Below, in pieces: positions 23,738-34,640 of a stretch of DNA of 64,000 bases (position 1 is its first letter; every line of letters starts with the position of its first letter). This DNA is from Syngnathus acus. Taxonomy: Eukaryota > Chordata > Actinopteri > Syngnathiformes > Syngnathidae. The stretch covers positions 18,179,193 through 18,243,192 of the forward strand of contig NC_051088.1 in assembly GCF_901709675.1 (NCBI RefSeq), written 5' to 3'. The notes under the pieces are model-generated. The model was not told the DNA's origin, ran no database searches, and was given only the letters and a program-made list of their open reading frames with translations. The translations under genes and the position numbers were made by a program.

Positions 23738-26700
23738 GTGAGCGGACGCTCACGGGAAGCTAAACTCCATCCATTCATCTTGCCCCAATTGGCACCCTAG
23801 AATGGTCGCCAGCCAATTGCAGGGCACAAACAACTATTCACATACATGGGAAATTTAAAGTCTGATGATAGAAACTTAACTCAGCTCAACTCAACTTTGT
23901 GCAGCGCTTTCGCAACAACTGAAAATGACTGACCTCAACAAGGGACTTACAGAGACAAATTTGAAATGTGACTGCTATTATTGTCAACACTGCAAATTTT
24001 GAAGGCCCATGTTAGATTAGATTAACACTGCAACAAAGACCTCAATTTGATTGGACAAAATCCACATGTCCATACAGCCAAGAGAAAGGCTGCAGAACTC
24101 ATTCATTCCGTGAAACAAACACAAATCATCAGATCTAATAAATCGTATATGTAAGTCAGTTCTTCTTATGTCATTCAGCCAGCAGAGAAGTCTTCTGAAA
24201 GTTTTATAGCGTGTTATCCATATGGTGTCATACTTGGTTGGAGAAAATAGCTGCTCAGAAAGTGAGATTCACACTCATGTGGAAGAACTGAGATGAGGGG
24301 GCGGGGTTAAACCTTCCTACCTGCACCATGGGCTTTGTTATTTTTGTGCTCCATCTTTTGGCTTGCTAGCTCCATGTCAACAGTTGCCTATAGCTACCAC
24401 CTCCGAGGATTCACAATGACTGTCGCCCTCTTTTAGAATGAGAATAAGGAAAGGGAAGCGTGATGAATGGTGGCAATAAATGCTTGCGTCACAGAAAACA
24501 ATATAACAAAACATAGAAAACATCATAATAACAATACGACTCCCTTCAACTTTTCTTATGTTGATCTTTTCCAGAAAAAGTAAGAGCAAGCACCCTTCAG
24601 CCGGAGAGAAAGGCACATCAGTAAATATGGTCAGACGTACTTTCACTTCTCCCTTTTTTCTGTATGACCTAAAACATAAACAGCTTTCAATAAATGTGCT
24701 CATTTTACGTTTGACAGCAGGGTACCCTTCGACATCCAAAACTGAATTCCATGAGCAAATCGGACACCAGGCTGCATGAGATCAATCGCTTTCCCTGCAA
24801 CGGGAACTGTAAGTGATCTATCTGCAATCCATATGACAATCCACCATGCAGCGGAAAGAGTTTTGATGATTTACCACCAATTTCTCCTCCAACCGCTCTC
24901 TTGTTCAGCTGTTAGTAAGAGCCGTCCCGCCAGCATGGACCTGCTGCTCCTCCACAGTCGGCGCTCCCAGAATGACCTGAGGCCATCTCAGGGGCGCCAG
25001 CTTCCGCAGATCCCCACCAGCCCCCAGGGATCCAGCCAAGGAGGAGAAGGGGACGTCGGAGGAGACGGGGGAGGCGGGGAGGCGAGAGACCACACTTACA
25101 CAGAGGTGGCCCTGCGGAATAATCCGACGCCGACGCACGTCTTGGACGACGGCCTGTACGAGACTGTCAGTGTCCGGGAAGGGGAAGCGGGCCCCAAAGC
25201 ACCCACGGCGCCACCGCCAACATCAACTAACATTCCGACTTCAGTCAGGGCCTGCCAAAGCCCGCCTGCCCAGGCCGACGGAGCCCGTAATGGCAATGGA
25301 ACCGTATGTACATACACACAACTCCATGTTTGCAAACATATTTTCGCAATTGAAGCAGAAGCACACCGTTGGGTCAACATTGAAATAATTTGGCAGCAAT
25401 TTTATACAACTATCCTAACCCTTATTTGCCTCTCCGGTATTTTTGCAATTTTGGATGGTCTTACTTGTAGTGCAAAGTCATTTATAATAGTAGTGGAAGT
25501 ACTACTTTTTAAAATTTGTGACGTCGTGCTGGTGTTCAAATACATTTATAGTGATCAAAACATGTTATTTTAAGTTTTGCTGCATTGAAGCTTTTCCTGG
25601 AACATAGCCTCAGCAATGAACAGGGGTTCACTGTATGCTATGCACTTGCATTTGTCTCTTCTTTACAGGGCGGCAAAGGGAATGGCATCATTAACGGAAC
25701 AATGGCAGGGAAAAGTAATGGGGCGAACGGGGTTAACAGGTCCCCCTTGTCCTCAGTCAACTCCCTGGCTATCCAAGAACCAACTGCTGCCGACTACGCT
25801 TCAATTCGCAAGTTCAGAAAGGTAAAAAAAAAAAAAAGATCTGATCTGAAAGTGTGTTGCTCATTGTAAAAGATGAATGAGGCATGTGCTTAAATAAGTT
25901 GGGATGGGGGATTTTATTTTTTATCTCATTAAATATTTGAATAAGGCAGATCAGAGCATGTTGTTATAAAGTCTTGAAAATACTCCCTTGGTCCACATAA
26001 GTCCAAAAATACCTATTCATATTTTGTGTTGTTTTTCTTGAGCTTTGTACATTATGTCTTTACTGCTGACGTCAAGGTTGACAAGACAAACAGGAAGGAA
26101 AATAACGGCGCCGACAGCCAGTCAGACCAATCGAGCGTGAGCGACTCGCCCTCGGCTGCTGCTCCGCAACTACAGCGCAGTCAGGAGTTTCCACGTAAAA
26201 CCCTGGAGCCGTTTCACCTGCATTCATTCCCAAAGGTGACTAATAATAAACAAAGTGGTTGGGCAATCACTGTGCAGCAGCACTCCCGTTCAAACCCAAT
26301 GGGAGGCAGTTGATGAACCACTAGAGGGCACTGTCCACAAAGTAAACGCACTTTTAGTGCTGCTTTGAGATTATAAATCGTACTGCACTTTAGGAGCTCT
26401 GAGTGTGACTATAAATTGTATAAACATTGTACAGTGTGTATGCACATATTGATTGGACATGGTGAAATATATATTCATTGTGCTTCAAAAATATATTGAA
26501 AATAATATAAGTGCAAGTGGCTATTCCTAACTATGTTCCTCACTTTTGGGGCTTTGCAGTAAATAAAATAATTATTAGCTAGTATTTTGATGTGAGTTGG
26601 TAAATCGGTGTGCAATATTCTGCATTTGTGAGTGCAGATGTGGCTCCTCTGCCTCTTTGCTACAGTACCGCGTTACTGGCGTGTAAAGAGTGGAAAGATA

Positions 26701-29700
26701 CATTATGTAACAATTTGGTGGGCTGCCAAGCTGCCTGTTTGTATTAGTGTTGTGCACACGCGCGCGTGTACGTGTAGTGCACCGCCGTTGTGTTTATCAG
26801 TAAGTCTGCCCAGAAATGGCAAACAGGTAGCCATCTGCACGATAAATAATGCCTCACATCTTGAAGCGATTTTATTCTGGCCCAAATTACATACTGGCTC
26901 GCGCTGGAGGAGTGAATACGGTTTTGATAACGCAGGCATGTTACACGCTTGGTAATTGGTTTCTAATTGCGTGCAATTTGCCTGCAGCTATAGAACAGTC
27001 ATGAAGTTTGAAGTACATTGCAGTGCGGATTATAGTGTTTGAGCATGAAATGCCTATATGTATATAGGACGTTATTTTTTTTACTGTATATTTTGCAATA
27101 GTATGGCAAATTGTTTTCTATTGCCTTTCTTTTTGCCACCTCAGGGGCTCCTCTCTCTTTCTCTATCCTAATGTGGGAGTAGAGTATTGTTGAAGTGCTA
27201 ATTTGCATGAAATTTGTGGACAGGTTGCTGACTGAACAAGTATCAACAAGTTGTATCTGAAGCAGCATGCATGCAAATTAAATTGATGACGAGTGATTTT
27301 GGATTTTCTGCAAATGAAGGCTCTAAATAACAATAGAATGGCCTTGAGATATGAGCCATTGATTGGCTGACTTTTTTTTTGTTTGTTTTGACTTAAGAGA
27401 TAAGATTTGACATAAAACCAGTGCTGCAGGAACTCACTTCACAAAAGCAAATAGTGAAAAATTCATGGGAAAAAAAACCTGCAATATTTACTTGAGTTCA
27501 TCATTTGATTTATGTGTGCCAGGAGCCGGTGTTTATGGGCAATGGTGAGCAATACATCTGGAAGCCACCAGAGGATGACGACATCATCACTTTGCACCCG
27601 CCTCCGCCGCCGCACCGCATTGAGAACGGACAGGGACACCCGTCTCCCCCGACAGCCAAGGAGGTAGCGAATCTTTGGTGGTGGGAGGGGAAGGTGCATA
27701 CAGAAATATCTGTGATTTGTGGCTGCTCTGTTTATAGATGGGGGCGCCCCTTTGATTGGGCATGCCGTCATAACACGGCTGCCCTTGGACCTTTCTGTCA
27801 TACTCGGCTTGCAGCCAGAGGTTAGGTTACACGCATCACGCAGGCCCAACACCCCCCCCCCCCCCTCCCTGCATGAACCCTGGCCGCAATCCCCTGACAA
27901 CCCCCCCCCTAAGCTAAGTCTCCAACGTACAACCCACCAGATGGATCCAACATAAGCATCACTCGCTCCCAAAAGCTAATCTCTGTTTCTCATCCATGGA
28001 GATATTTTTTCTCTGAACGTTTTTTTCCCCCCCTCAAACACCAGCCTGAATGGGACGAGCCTTGGCTGGGGACTGGCTTGCCAACAAACCTATTCTTTCT
28101 AATTATATATGGCGAAGATGTCTGGTGGTGAGAAGAGGAAGTCTCCACTGTCCAATCATGTCTCAATGTCACATACCCGACCACATCTGCTTCCACATGC
28201 AACAGCTCCTCCCCCGTTAATCCGCTCGCAATCCACTCTTTCTTTTTCACTGTGCTCGTGCGGCACGCTGAGAGCTACAAGCAGTTTGGGAGTCGTCATA
28301 TCGTACACGTATGCCGCTCCTAGGGGACTACTAACCTGATCTTTGAGTGTGTTTGAACAAATGTAGTTGGCCTAGGGTGTTTTTCTCTCTCGAAAAGCCT
28401 AAAAGTCTAAAGTCAAGAGTTAAAGTAGTTGTAAAATTGCACAAGCACGTAGCGCCCGTCGACTGTCGTTTCCAGAGCGGCTGGCCTTGACTCCATGTTG
28501 TGTTATCTCAATTTGGCTGTCTGTTTTGATTTATTTCTCTGACTTGTTCATTGCCACGTTCCCCAGTTTGAAGTTTGTAGCAGCCTGTATAATTTGTGTC
28601 TTCTGCAGGGGAGACATAACAGAAAAGAAAGCGGGCTGAGGGGAGGGGGGGGGAAGACAACATACAATGCGCAGGCTTCCTCAACAGCTGCAGCCCAGTT
28701 CTGAAATCCCCACCGTCTTGTGACTTCCTTCCTGTGCTGCGCAATGTTGCAAACACTGGGTGCACAAACAGCACACGCGTTTGCTCCATTATGCACGGTG
28801 CACAGTTTTTCTAAACACTTAAAACCTACACCTTGGGCTTTATTTATCCTAAAAGGTCACAAAAAAGATTTGTTGGGGCATTTCGGAGAAGGTGGGAGGG
28901 AGGGATAACAATAGAGGGCTGCCTTGAGATATGATTGACCCAAGCAGCAGTTGAAAAAATACTGAACAATTAATATAAAAAAGAGGCATCAAGCTGTTTA
29001 TTTGTATTGATTGTATTTGGACACAAAAATGCCGCAAGTCGTGGCAAAGGTTATTCAAATTCCCCACACGACCTCACACAGGCGTCACGGCCGTCTTACA
29101 GTAGACACGGACACAGGTACAGCAAGGCTGAACAATGAATTGAATTTTAATCAGGATTTCAATTTTGGCCTTTCACGATTACGAAAACATTCTAATCAAA
29201 GAAAAACGATTGATGTGTGCGACGGCACGGTGTGCGTTTGCAAAATCCTGCATTATCAAAGCACCTTTTGTAAGCCATTGTAACAAATAGCTCACTGCTA
29301 CTTCCTTTGTAATACAGAAAGCCGCGCCCATAATTGTTTTTACATCCGAGCCCTCGGGGATAAGGTGGATTAATAAACTCAATCGCAACTTTATTCTTCT
29401 ACTCTAATTATCATCACGTAATGCACCACACTGACCAAGGCACTCAGAAAAGGAACAGACAGTATTTATTTATGTATTTATTTTCTATTGCTATTCCTTT
29501 AATGTATTACAATATTTCTTTTTTTACTTATTTAAAGTTGAGTTGGAAAAAAGATCAAAGTTTTGAACAAATAGTTATGTTTTTTATTTTAATTGTTCAT
29601 TTAAGATCAATCAAAATAATGTTTTTCCATAATTGTTCCAAATCGAATGTTGAGTACACATGTACACAAACGTCCAATCACAACGCCTGGTTCGAGGCAA

Positions 29701-30609
29701 ATGAAATGTGAGCAAAGTCCATGGGTATACACCATGAGCAGGTTTTTTCTGTCAATGGCTTGGCTGGCTTCCAGAGCTTTCACACCGCAGCTCGCTGTTG
29801 TGTTGCCAAAGCACTTGTGAAACTTTAACAGGTCCATCCACTGCGAGTCTGAACGCCGACTCCCCGGCTAGACCTTGACGAAGCGATAACACAGTTTACT
29901 CTGTCTTATCCTAGCCTGTCAAAATAGGTCAGGTTACAGCACAGAGCAAACACAGTGCCACTCTTAACACCCACGCTATCAGGCTCACACCTCAAATTAG
30001 CAGTTTTTGCCGTTCTCGCCCATGTTCGCACATTGTACCTTTTAGCCTGATATGCTCAAATTCGTTAAATTCAAGACATTCGTTCGTAACCATGTGCACC
30101 CACATTTTTTCTGTTGTCAGATTGCAGACACCTACTCCATTGTGTGCAAACCCCAGAAGAAAAAGACTTCCATGGAAAGCAACGGAGCAAAGACCCTTCC
30201 ACGCTCCTTCGGCGGCGATAAAGGAAAGGGCCGGGGTCGAGGGGCCCAGGGCCAGGCGCGTTCCCAGGAGGAGCCATGTTACGAGCCGACAGGTGACAGG
30301 GCCTGGCCCGCCTGTGTGGCAGCAGAGTCTGACACCGCGTACGCTACCATTGACAGCCACCGTAAACGTGAGCAGGCCAGCACCAGTAATAGCGCGGCTG
30401 GCGGCACTGCCACCCTTAAGAGGAAGAAGCAACAGGCGCCATCGGTTGCGCCTCAAGGCTCCGCGTCCAACCCCCTACCTGTTCGGGGCCTGCCCGGAGG
30501 AGATAACTTCTATGAGAGCATCAGCGATGTGAAAGGAGGCAACAGCTCCAGCACCACCACCATCTTCACATTTAATGATGGAATGGAGATGTATGTCACC
30601 GGCCTGTAG
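23607..30609 (+). CDS. lime1: LIME1-type transmembrane adaptor protein (whole coding span, 8 coding exons)
   Basis: Joined coding exons: 23607-23737, 24575-24629, 24721-24808, 24909-25303, 25669-25821, 26077-26235, 27523-27663, 30121-30609. They total 1611 nt, 536 residues plus TAG, with phase preserved at every junction. The start ATG has a good context (GTC-ATG-G). A membrane helix spans about residues 17-38, followed by a CVGC palmitoylation motif (C39, C42) and a basic juxtamembrane run. A block reading MSKSDTRLHE (73-82), then RPASMDLL (97-104), matches human LIME1. Tyrosine motifs are Y155 (YTEV), Y175 (YETV), Y266 (YASI), Y379 (YSIV), Y448 (YATI) and Y505 (YESI). In the family such tyrosines, once phosphorylated by Src kinases, recruit Csk and other SH2 proteins at lipid rafts. 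It is longer than human LIME1 (about 295) and PAG1 (about 432). The C-terminus TGL resembles a PDZ ligand, as in PAG1. The neighbour slc2a4rg supports lime1 over pag1. Confidence 0.85.
23767..23860 (-). mobile_element. SINE 3' part, inverted, next to lime1 splice donor
   Basis: The reverse complement reads GTTTGTGCCCTGCAATTGGC, then TGGCGACCATTCTAGGGTG, then ATGAATGGATGG. This is the body and tail of the common teleost tRNA-derived SINE. The 5' tRNA-like head is absent. Confidence 0.7.
24575..24629 (+). CDS. lime1: lime1 coding exon 2: basic juxtamembrane segment
   Basis: The acceptor is TTTTCCAG|A. It encodes RKSKSKHPSAGEKGTS and optionally VNM. The donor is ambiguous: ATG|GTCAGA ends the exon at 24629, and TCA|GTAAAT would end it at 24620. 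Both keep the phase. I prefer the first because it has G at -1 and +5. Confidence 0.65.
24721..24808 (+). CDS. lime1: lime1 coding exon 3: SKSDTRLHE block
   Basis: The acceptor TTTGACAGCAG is followed by GGTACC; the donor is AACT|GTAAGT. It encodes residues 63-91, including MSKSDTRLHEINR, the segment most diagnostic of LIME1. Flanking introns are very short (91 and 100 bp). Confidence 0.85.
24909..25303 (+). CDS. lime1: lime1 coding exon 4: first tyrosine motifs
   Basis: Residues 92-223. It contains RPASMDLLLLHSRR, the basic-proline stretch RQLPQIP, a glycine/acidic low-complexity run (about 132-149), Y155 in HTYTEV and Y175 in GLYETV. The donor is ACC|GTATGT. The open frame reads on into the intron to 25573, but that extension has no family-like motifs. 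Confidence 0.85.
25669..25821 (+). CDS. lime1: lime1 coding exon 5: ADYASIRK tyrosine motif
   Basis: Residues 224-274 between TTCTTTACAG and AAG|GTAAAA. A glycine/asparagine-rich start leads to ADYASIRKFRK with Y266. This aligns with the EYARV motif of human LIME1 and fits the pattern preferred by the Csk SH2 domain (pY-small-x-hydrophobic). Confidence 0.85.
26077..26235 (+). CDS. lime1: lime1 coding exon 6: Ser/Gln-rich linker
   Basis: Residues 275-327, acceptor GACGTCAAG|GTT, donor AAG|GTGACT. A polar linker rich in Ser, Asn and Gln, with no tyrosine. I recall no equivalent in human LIME1, so it may be lost in mammals or gained in fish. Confidence 0.75.
26236..27522 (+). other. lime1 intron between coding exons 6 and 7
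   Basis: Non-coding by all signs. It carries two octamer motifs in opposite orientation, ATTTGCAT at 27201-27208 and ATGCAAAT at 27271-27278, and a low-copy repeat beginning near 27330 (CCTTGAGATATGAG). Confidence 0.6.
27523..27663 (+). CDS. lime1: lime1 coding exon 7: acidic and proline-rich segment
   Basis: Residues 328-374, acceptor TGTGTGCCAG|GAG, donor GAG|GTAGCG. It encodes EQYIWKPPEDDDIITLHP and then PPPPPHR, a possible SH3-binding proline run. Y338 (YIWK) is not a typical SH2 site. Exactly 47 codons with phase 0 on both sides. Confidence 0.8.
27664..30120 (+). other. lime1 last intron, about 2.5 kb
   Basis: No exon with matching phase is seen. Poly-C runs occur near 27850 and 27900. 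A repeat copy (GCCTTGAGATATGA) lies near 28920. Confidence 0.6.
30121..30609 (+). CDS. lime1: lime1 coding exon 8: C-terminal tyrosine cluster and stop
   Basis: Acceptor CTGTTGTCAG|ATT; residues 375-536 and TAG at 30607. Motifs: ADTYSIVCKPQKKK (Y379, matching human LYSRVCKPKRR), PCYEPT (Y428), TAYATID (Y448) and NFYESISDV (Y505, close to human LIME1 VYESIREL and PAG1 DYESISDL). It ends MYVTGL. Lys/Arg-rich runs separate the motifs. Confidence 0.88.
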   Translation: MADTYSIVCKPQKKKTSMESNGAKTLPRSFGGDKGKGRGRGAQGQARSQEEPCYEPTGDRAWPACVAAESDTAYATIDSHRKREQASTSNSAAGGTATLKRKKQQAPSVAPQGSASNPLPVRGLPGGDNFYESISDVKGGNSSSTTTIFTFNDGMEMYVTGL

Positions 30610-31097
30610 CGGGCAGACATGCAGATACGGCCCAGAAAGATCGTAACAGAGACAGTCCTGTTCACTTGCCATAAGGTTGCTGTACATACTTTGAGATAGT
30701 ATGACTACGCCAGGCAAACAAAATGACGATCAAATTTGTGTTGACATCAGGTACAAACAGGGTTTAAATCCAGGTTCAGACTTTTCCTTCATTGCTCTAT
30801 AATTTTGACCCTAAAAGGACCAAAATATTTTATCAAAAAAAGAAGAAAAGGACAGGACAACTGGAATATTAATCTTCAAACATACTGTATCAGTGACTTC
30901 ATGGGCATCATTTTCCATAATATCTTTATTTTTGTACGAACGGTGTTTATTTGACTTGTGGCGTGACTCACAATTCGAGCACATTTGAATATAAATATAT
31001 GTACAGAAAACATAAATGCATGATTTGTGCAAACCACAGAGAGCAGTGGCAATAATGCTGGCTATATTAGGTGAAGGAGGCCGCACTTACAAATGCA

Positions 31098-31099
<2 letters not shown>

Positions 31100-31128
<29 letters not shown>
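31100..31128. repeat. (AC)n microsatellite
   Basis: Pure AC dinucleotides, about 14 units, likely within the lime1 3' UTR. Confidence 0.95.
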
Positions 31129-31130
<2 letters not shown>

Positions 31131-31505
31131 TTGTGGCCACTTATGTAATATAAGCAGATGGATGTCCCCAAGATTTTTGGAGCTCAGCTCAATCTAAGCA
31201 AACATCTGAAACAGGTTCCCTGTGCATACTGACCTGTTGCCAGGCAGGGAAAGTTGTGGTGTTTTGTACAAGCAATGGCAAACTCAAATGAAAGCCAAGG
31301 CTAGTGAAGGCATTCATTTCACAAACCACCATCATCGTTCCCTAAAGCTTAAACCTATTGGCAGTTATCCAAAGCAGTTCTCTCGGTAACGCCTCTGTGT
31401 TTGATCCACAATGTAATCCTCAAGGTGATCATGACATCAGTAAACAATTCACACTCAAATTTGACAAACATCTATATGTAGTCAAAGGCTTGATGACAAA
31501 CCTTC

Positions 31506-31508
<3 letters not shown>

Positions 31509-31584
<76 letters not shown>

Positions 31585-31585
31585 A

Positions 31586-31620
<35 letters not shown>
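31509..31620. repeat. compound (TC)n-(AC)n microsatellite
   Basis: A 75-bp uninterrupted TC tract (31509-31583) is followed, after a short AACAA link, by an AC tract to about 31620. The overlapping open frames are repeat artefacts. Confidence 0.97.
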
Positions 31621-31622
<2 letters not shown>

Positions 31623-32068
31623 TCATGCATGCTTGGCATCGTTTTACAGGGTGAAGCGATCAGGGCCAGTGTTGCCAGAATGTTGAGCAAGAGTTATACG
31701 GGTGACAGATTTCACAATACAAGACCGTTAACGTATGAGTAGAAAAGCATTTCTTCTCAAAGGCTTTAAAGAAGTGACTTTTCTTTCCTTTCAAATTTAC
31801 TATTGCACTCAACAGCTGCGGAAAACGCCATCCACATCCCGTACGCTGTCAATGTTCCCGGCTCCGAGTCAAAAGCTGTGCTCTCGATGGTTTTCGAGGT
31901 GGTTGGAATAGCAAGCGAAATGTTGAACTCAAAAGAAAACAACCGTGGAGTCTCCTCGCCCTCTCCTCAGCCTGCTCTCCGGCCCCCGCATCCTTCATTG
32001 TAAACAACATCTTTTTCATGTAGCTTTGGGGAACGTTAACAAAAGATCGAAGGACAAAACAAACCCTT

Positions 32069-32074
32069 AATAAA
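32069..32074 (+). promoter_or_regulatory. candidate lime1 poly(A) signal
   Basis: The first clean AATAAA noticed after the lime1 stop, about 1.46 kb downstream. The downstream GU-rich element is weak. Confidence 0.3.
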
Positions 32075-33399
32075 TGGGCCTGAGGTTACGAGGGATCTAA
32101 CGGAATGATCTCACTGTGAGAGAACCATGCAAATATTTCAAAGGTCAGTAGCATATGTATTACTATGTGAAAACGTGCATAGAAGCAAATGCACTGATGT
32201 ATTTTATTGCACTGTTCATTTTTTTTCCTCTCCTTTTTGGACAATGAATAGCTCACGCCACTGCCATGAATCAAGTCTGGTCTGTGTTGGTGCAATTTAT
32301 TCTGCCTGATCCAAAAGTGCATGCATTAATATATGGAGCTGAAACAATTCTTGTGGTACTTTATTAATCTCATGTTTGGTAGTCTTTTGTTGTACTTTTT
32401 GCCATGTAATGCACAGCAGAGTTTTTTCCCCGACTCTAAAGCAGCGACCAGGAGGAGGGGAGGAACTAGAAAAGATTGATTGAAGCCACAAGGATTTTAG
32501 GCCTCACTGTTTATATTCTGCAATGGGGGAGAAAGAAGGAGTGATAGAAGTGGGGGAGGGAGAAGGAGCGCAAGCATGAAGCTGGATGTGGATCACCACG
32601 AATGGACACAGACCCAACAGTCTCCTCCTCCTCCTCCTCACACACACACGTAGTACACGTAGTGAGCGCACACTGCAACACTGAGCCATGTGCGTTTCTA
32701 GTTAAGGGGAGGAAGCACTTTTTGCCCCATGCCTACACTCCCTACCCCAGCTGTGTTCACTCCCGATCATGGACACAGAACTCGCTTTGCCCTGCTTCTT
32801 TACTTCTCTGTCTCGCTGTGCTGAGGGCGGTTGATGTCCACTTCTGAGAGCGTGAATGTCATACTTGGTCCGTTCTGATGACATTGCAACGTTGGCCCAA
32901 CAACTGTCCAATATGAAAAATGGCAAACAGCTGAGAAGCCTCTCAGCAACAATGCTGGCTGTTTCTCGCTTGTAATCCTTCCCCCCCAAGCTATCACTTT
33001 AGACCCCATTTTCTTTATCTTGATACAAAAGCACTGATATGATCTATTTGGTTGGACATTGTTGTACGCTGATGGAGACAGATGTTCGCTGCACAAATAC
33101 ACAATGGATATGTAAATGTGTAAAATACTCCAATACTCTGCTGCTGTCCTGATGTTGTCACAATGTATAGTTTGCATTATATGTGTTGGGAATGGATGTG
33201 GGGGTCCGCTGGTTAGCACAGACATATTGTCATTTGTGGGTGCAAATTGTTTCCTGCTTTCCATGCACATACAGATGATGGGTTTTAATTGTCTTTGGAT
33301 ATAGTTATGGGCCATAACAACTGTAGCCAATACTGTATCCTCTCAAAGCACAGGGTTTAGTTGGAAACAAATACCCACAGACACGTGTGTAATTAGATA

Positions 33400-33402
<3 letters not shown>

Positions 33403-33486
<84 letters not shown>
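33403..33486. repeat. (AT)n microsatellite
   Basis: About 84 bp of AT dinucleotides with one phase slip near 33436. Confidence 0.97.
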
Positions 33487-33488
<2 letters not shown>

Positions 33489-33582
33489 CACACAAATTAT
33501 ATTATGGCAGTGCAGATATGCAAAAGATTGTAATGTTTTATATTAATCTTCATAAAATATTAAAGTGAGTTTTTACTTTTCT

Positions 33583-33588
33583 AATAAA
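33583..33588 (+). promoter_or_regulatory. candidate lime1 poly(A) signal (distal)
   Basis: AATAAA followed by a T-rich stretch (GAAGTTTTTGTCTTTTGC). It would give a 3' UTR of about 3 kb. Confidence 0.3.
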
Positions 33589-34439
33589 GTGGCACATTAT
33601 GAAGTTTTTGTCTTTTGCTCAGACAGTCCCCTCCTTTGTACCAGGTAGGGTACAATGATCCTGCTTGCAATTGTTAGCTATTAACAAAGCTCAAGCAAAG
33701 CACACAGCCACTTGTGGCTGCCTTAATGTTATCTGCAGTTGTTAAAAACTAGCATTGCAAACTGACAAATGAAATAACTGTTACATTTTACATGGCTTTT
33801 GCATCACTTTACTCGGGCTGCATCAAAACAACAAACACAAGATTTATCACATATCCAGATCGCTGACCCATGGTTTGAAACAGATTTGGGTTTCTTAATA
33901 ATCACATTAAAATATAATCTACTATAATAATAGCATATAACCTACAATCATTTCTGAATGCTATACGTTCAAGTTTTGCTCTCATTCTAGGAGATAGTCC
34001 TTTATTGCATAAAATATAGGACTGTAATTCTGAAAAATATATATCCATACTCATGTATTCATGCATCAGATTTGCAATATAATGATTCATCCCAATCCTG
34101 AGGTTTTGCTTAGATGGGAAGTGGAATCGGTTTAGTGCGTTGGTTTTAGTTGTGCCAGTTCCCATGATATAAAATGTATAATGATAGTATGCTGCAAAAC
34201 GCATTTAGTGACCTTAAGGTATGGCTCATTTTACTCACAAATCCCAGCAAGAGAACCCGTCGAACTACTTTTAACCAATGTGGAGGCCGATTGACATTGA
34301 CATACTTAGTGCAAAGAAAAATGCTTTGTTTTTCAGCCAATACTCGCCTCAGCGTCACTAATGTGAGGACATCGATAGATACCGGCCGGTGAAATGATAG
34401 GCACGCCCACCTTTAAACCCTCTAAACCAATTAGATTAC

Positions 34440-34640
34440 ACACAGAAATGACTGACGTGGGGAGATAGGCCAATCATTGGCCGCCTTGCTGTGGACGCGT
34501 GCCAAAGTGTAATGTTTATGTACGGCGACAACCAATGGGACTGAAGCACAGGGGGCGTGGCATTCTTTTGGAGGAAAGAGGCAAAACAATCTTTTTATCC
34601 TCCGGACCGGGCGGCTTTTTGGATATCCCGGCTAGCTGAA
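34440..34640 (+). promoter_or_regulatory. slc2a4rg: probable slc2a4rg promoter
   Basis: Just upstream of exon 1 there is a CCAAT box at 34470-34474 with an inverted ATTGG at 34476-34480, a further CCAAT at 34532-34536 and a CRE-like TGACGTGG at 34453. The region becomes GC- and CpG-richer towards exon 1. No clear TATA box is seen. This arrangement suits a broadly expressed, CpG-type promoter. Confidence 0.55.

Larger units (their letters stand above)
30610..34439 (+). other. lime1 3' UTR / intergenic region
   Basis: No coding exon is recognised. It contains (AC)n at 31100-31128, a (TC)n-(AC)n compound at 31509-31620, (AT)n at 33403-33486 and candidate poly(A) signals at 32069 and 33583. Where the lime1 transcript ends cannot be decided from sequence. 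Confidence 0.5.

Noticed and set aside
24776-25573. 265-codon open frame taken as a single long exon
   Set aside because: It is lime1 coding exon 4 with intron read-through on both sides; splice sites at 24909 and 25303 and loss of family-like sequence outside them show the true exon.
29992-30456. Minus-strand 154-codon frame opposite lime1
   Set aside because: It lies antisense to the GC-rich last lime1 exon; no motifs and no splice context.
23607-30609. Assignment as pag1 (with znf704 next door)
   Set aside because: The SKSDTRLHE and RPASMDLL segments, and the SLC2A4RG-like HIPVP and [11 protein letters not shown] segments in the neighbour, fit LIME1-SLC2A4RG better. A formal tree was not possible here, so some doubt remains.
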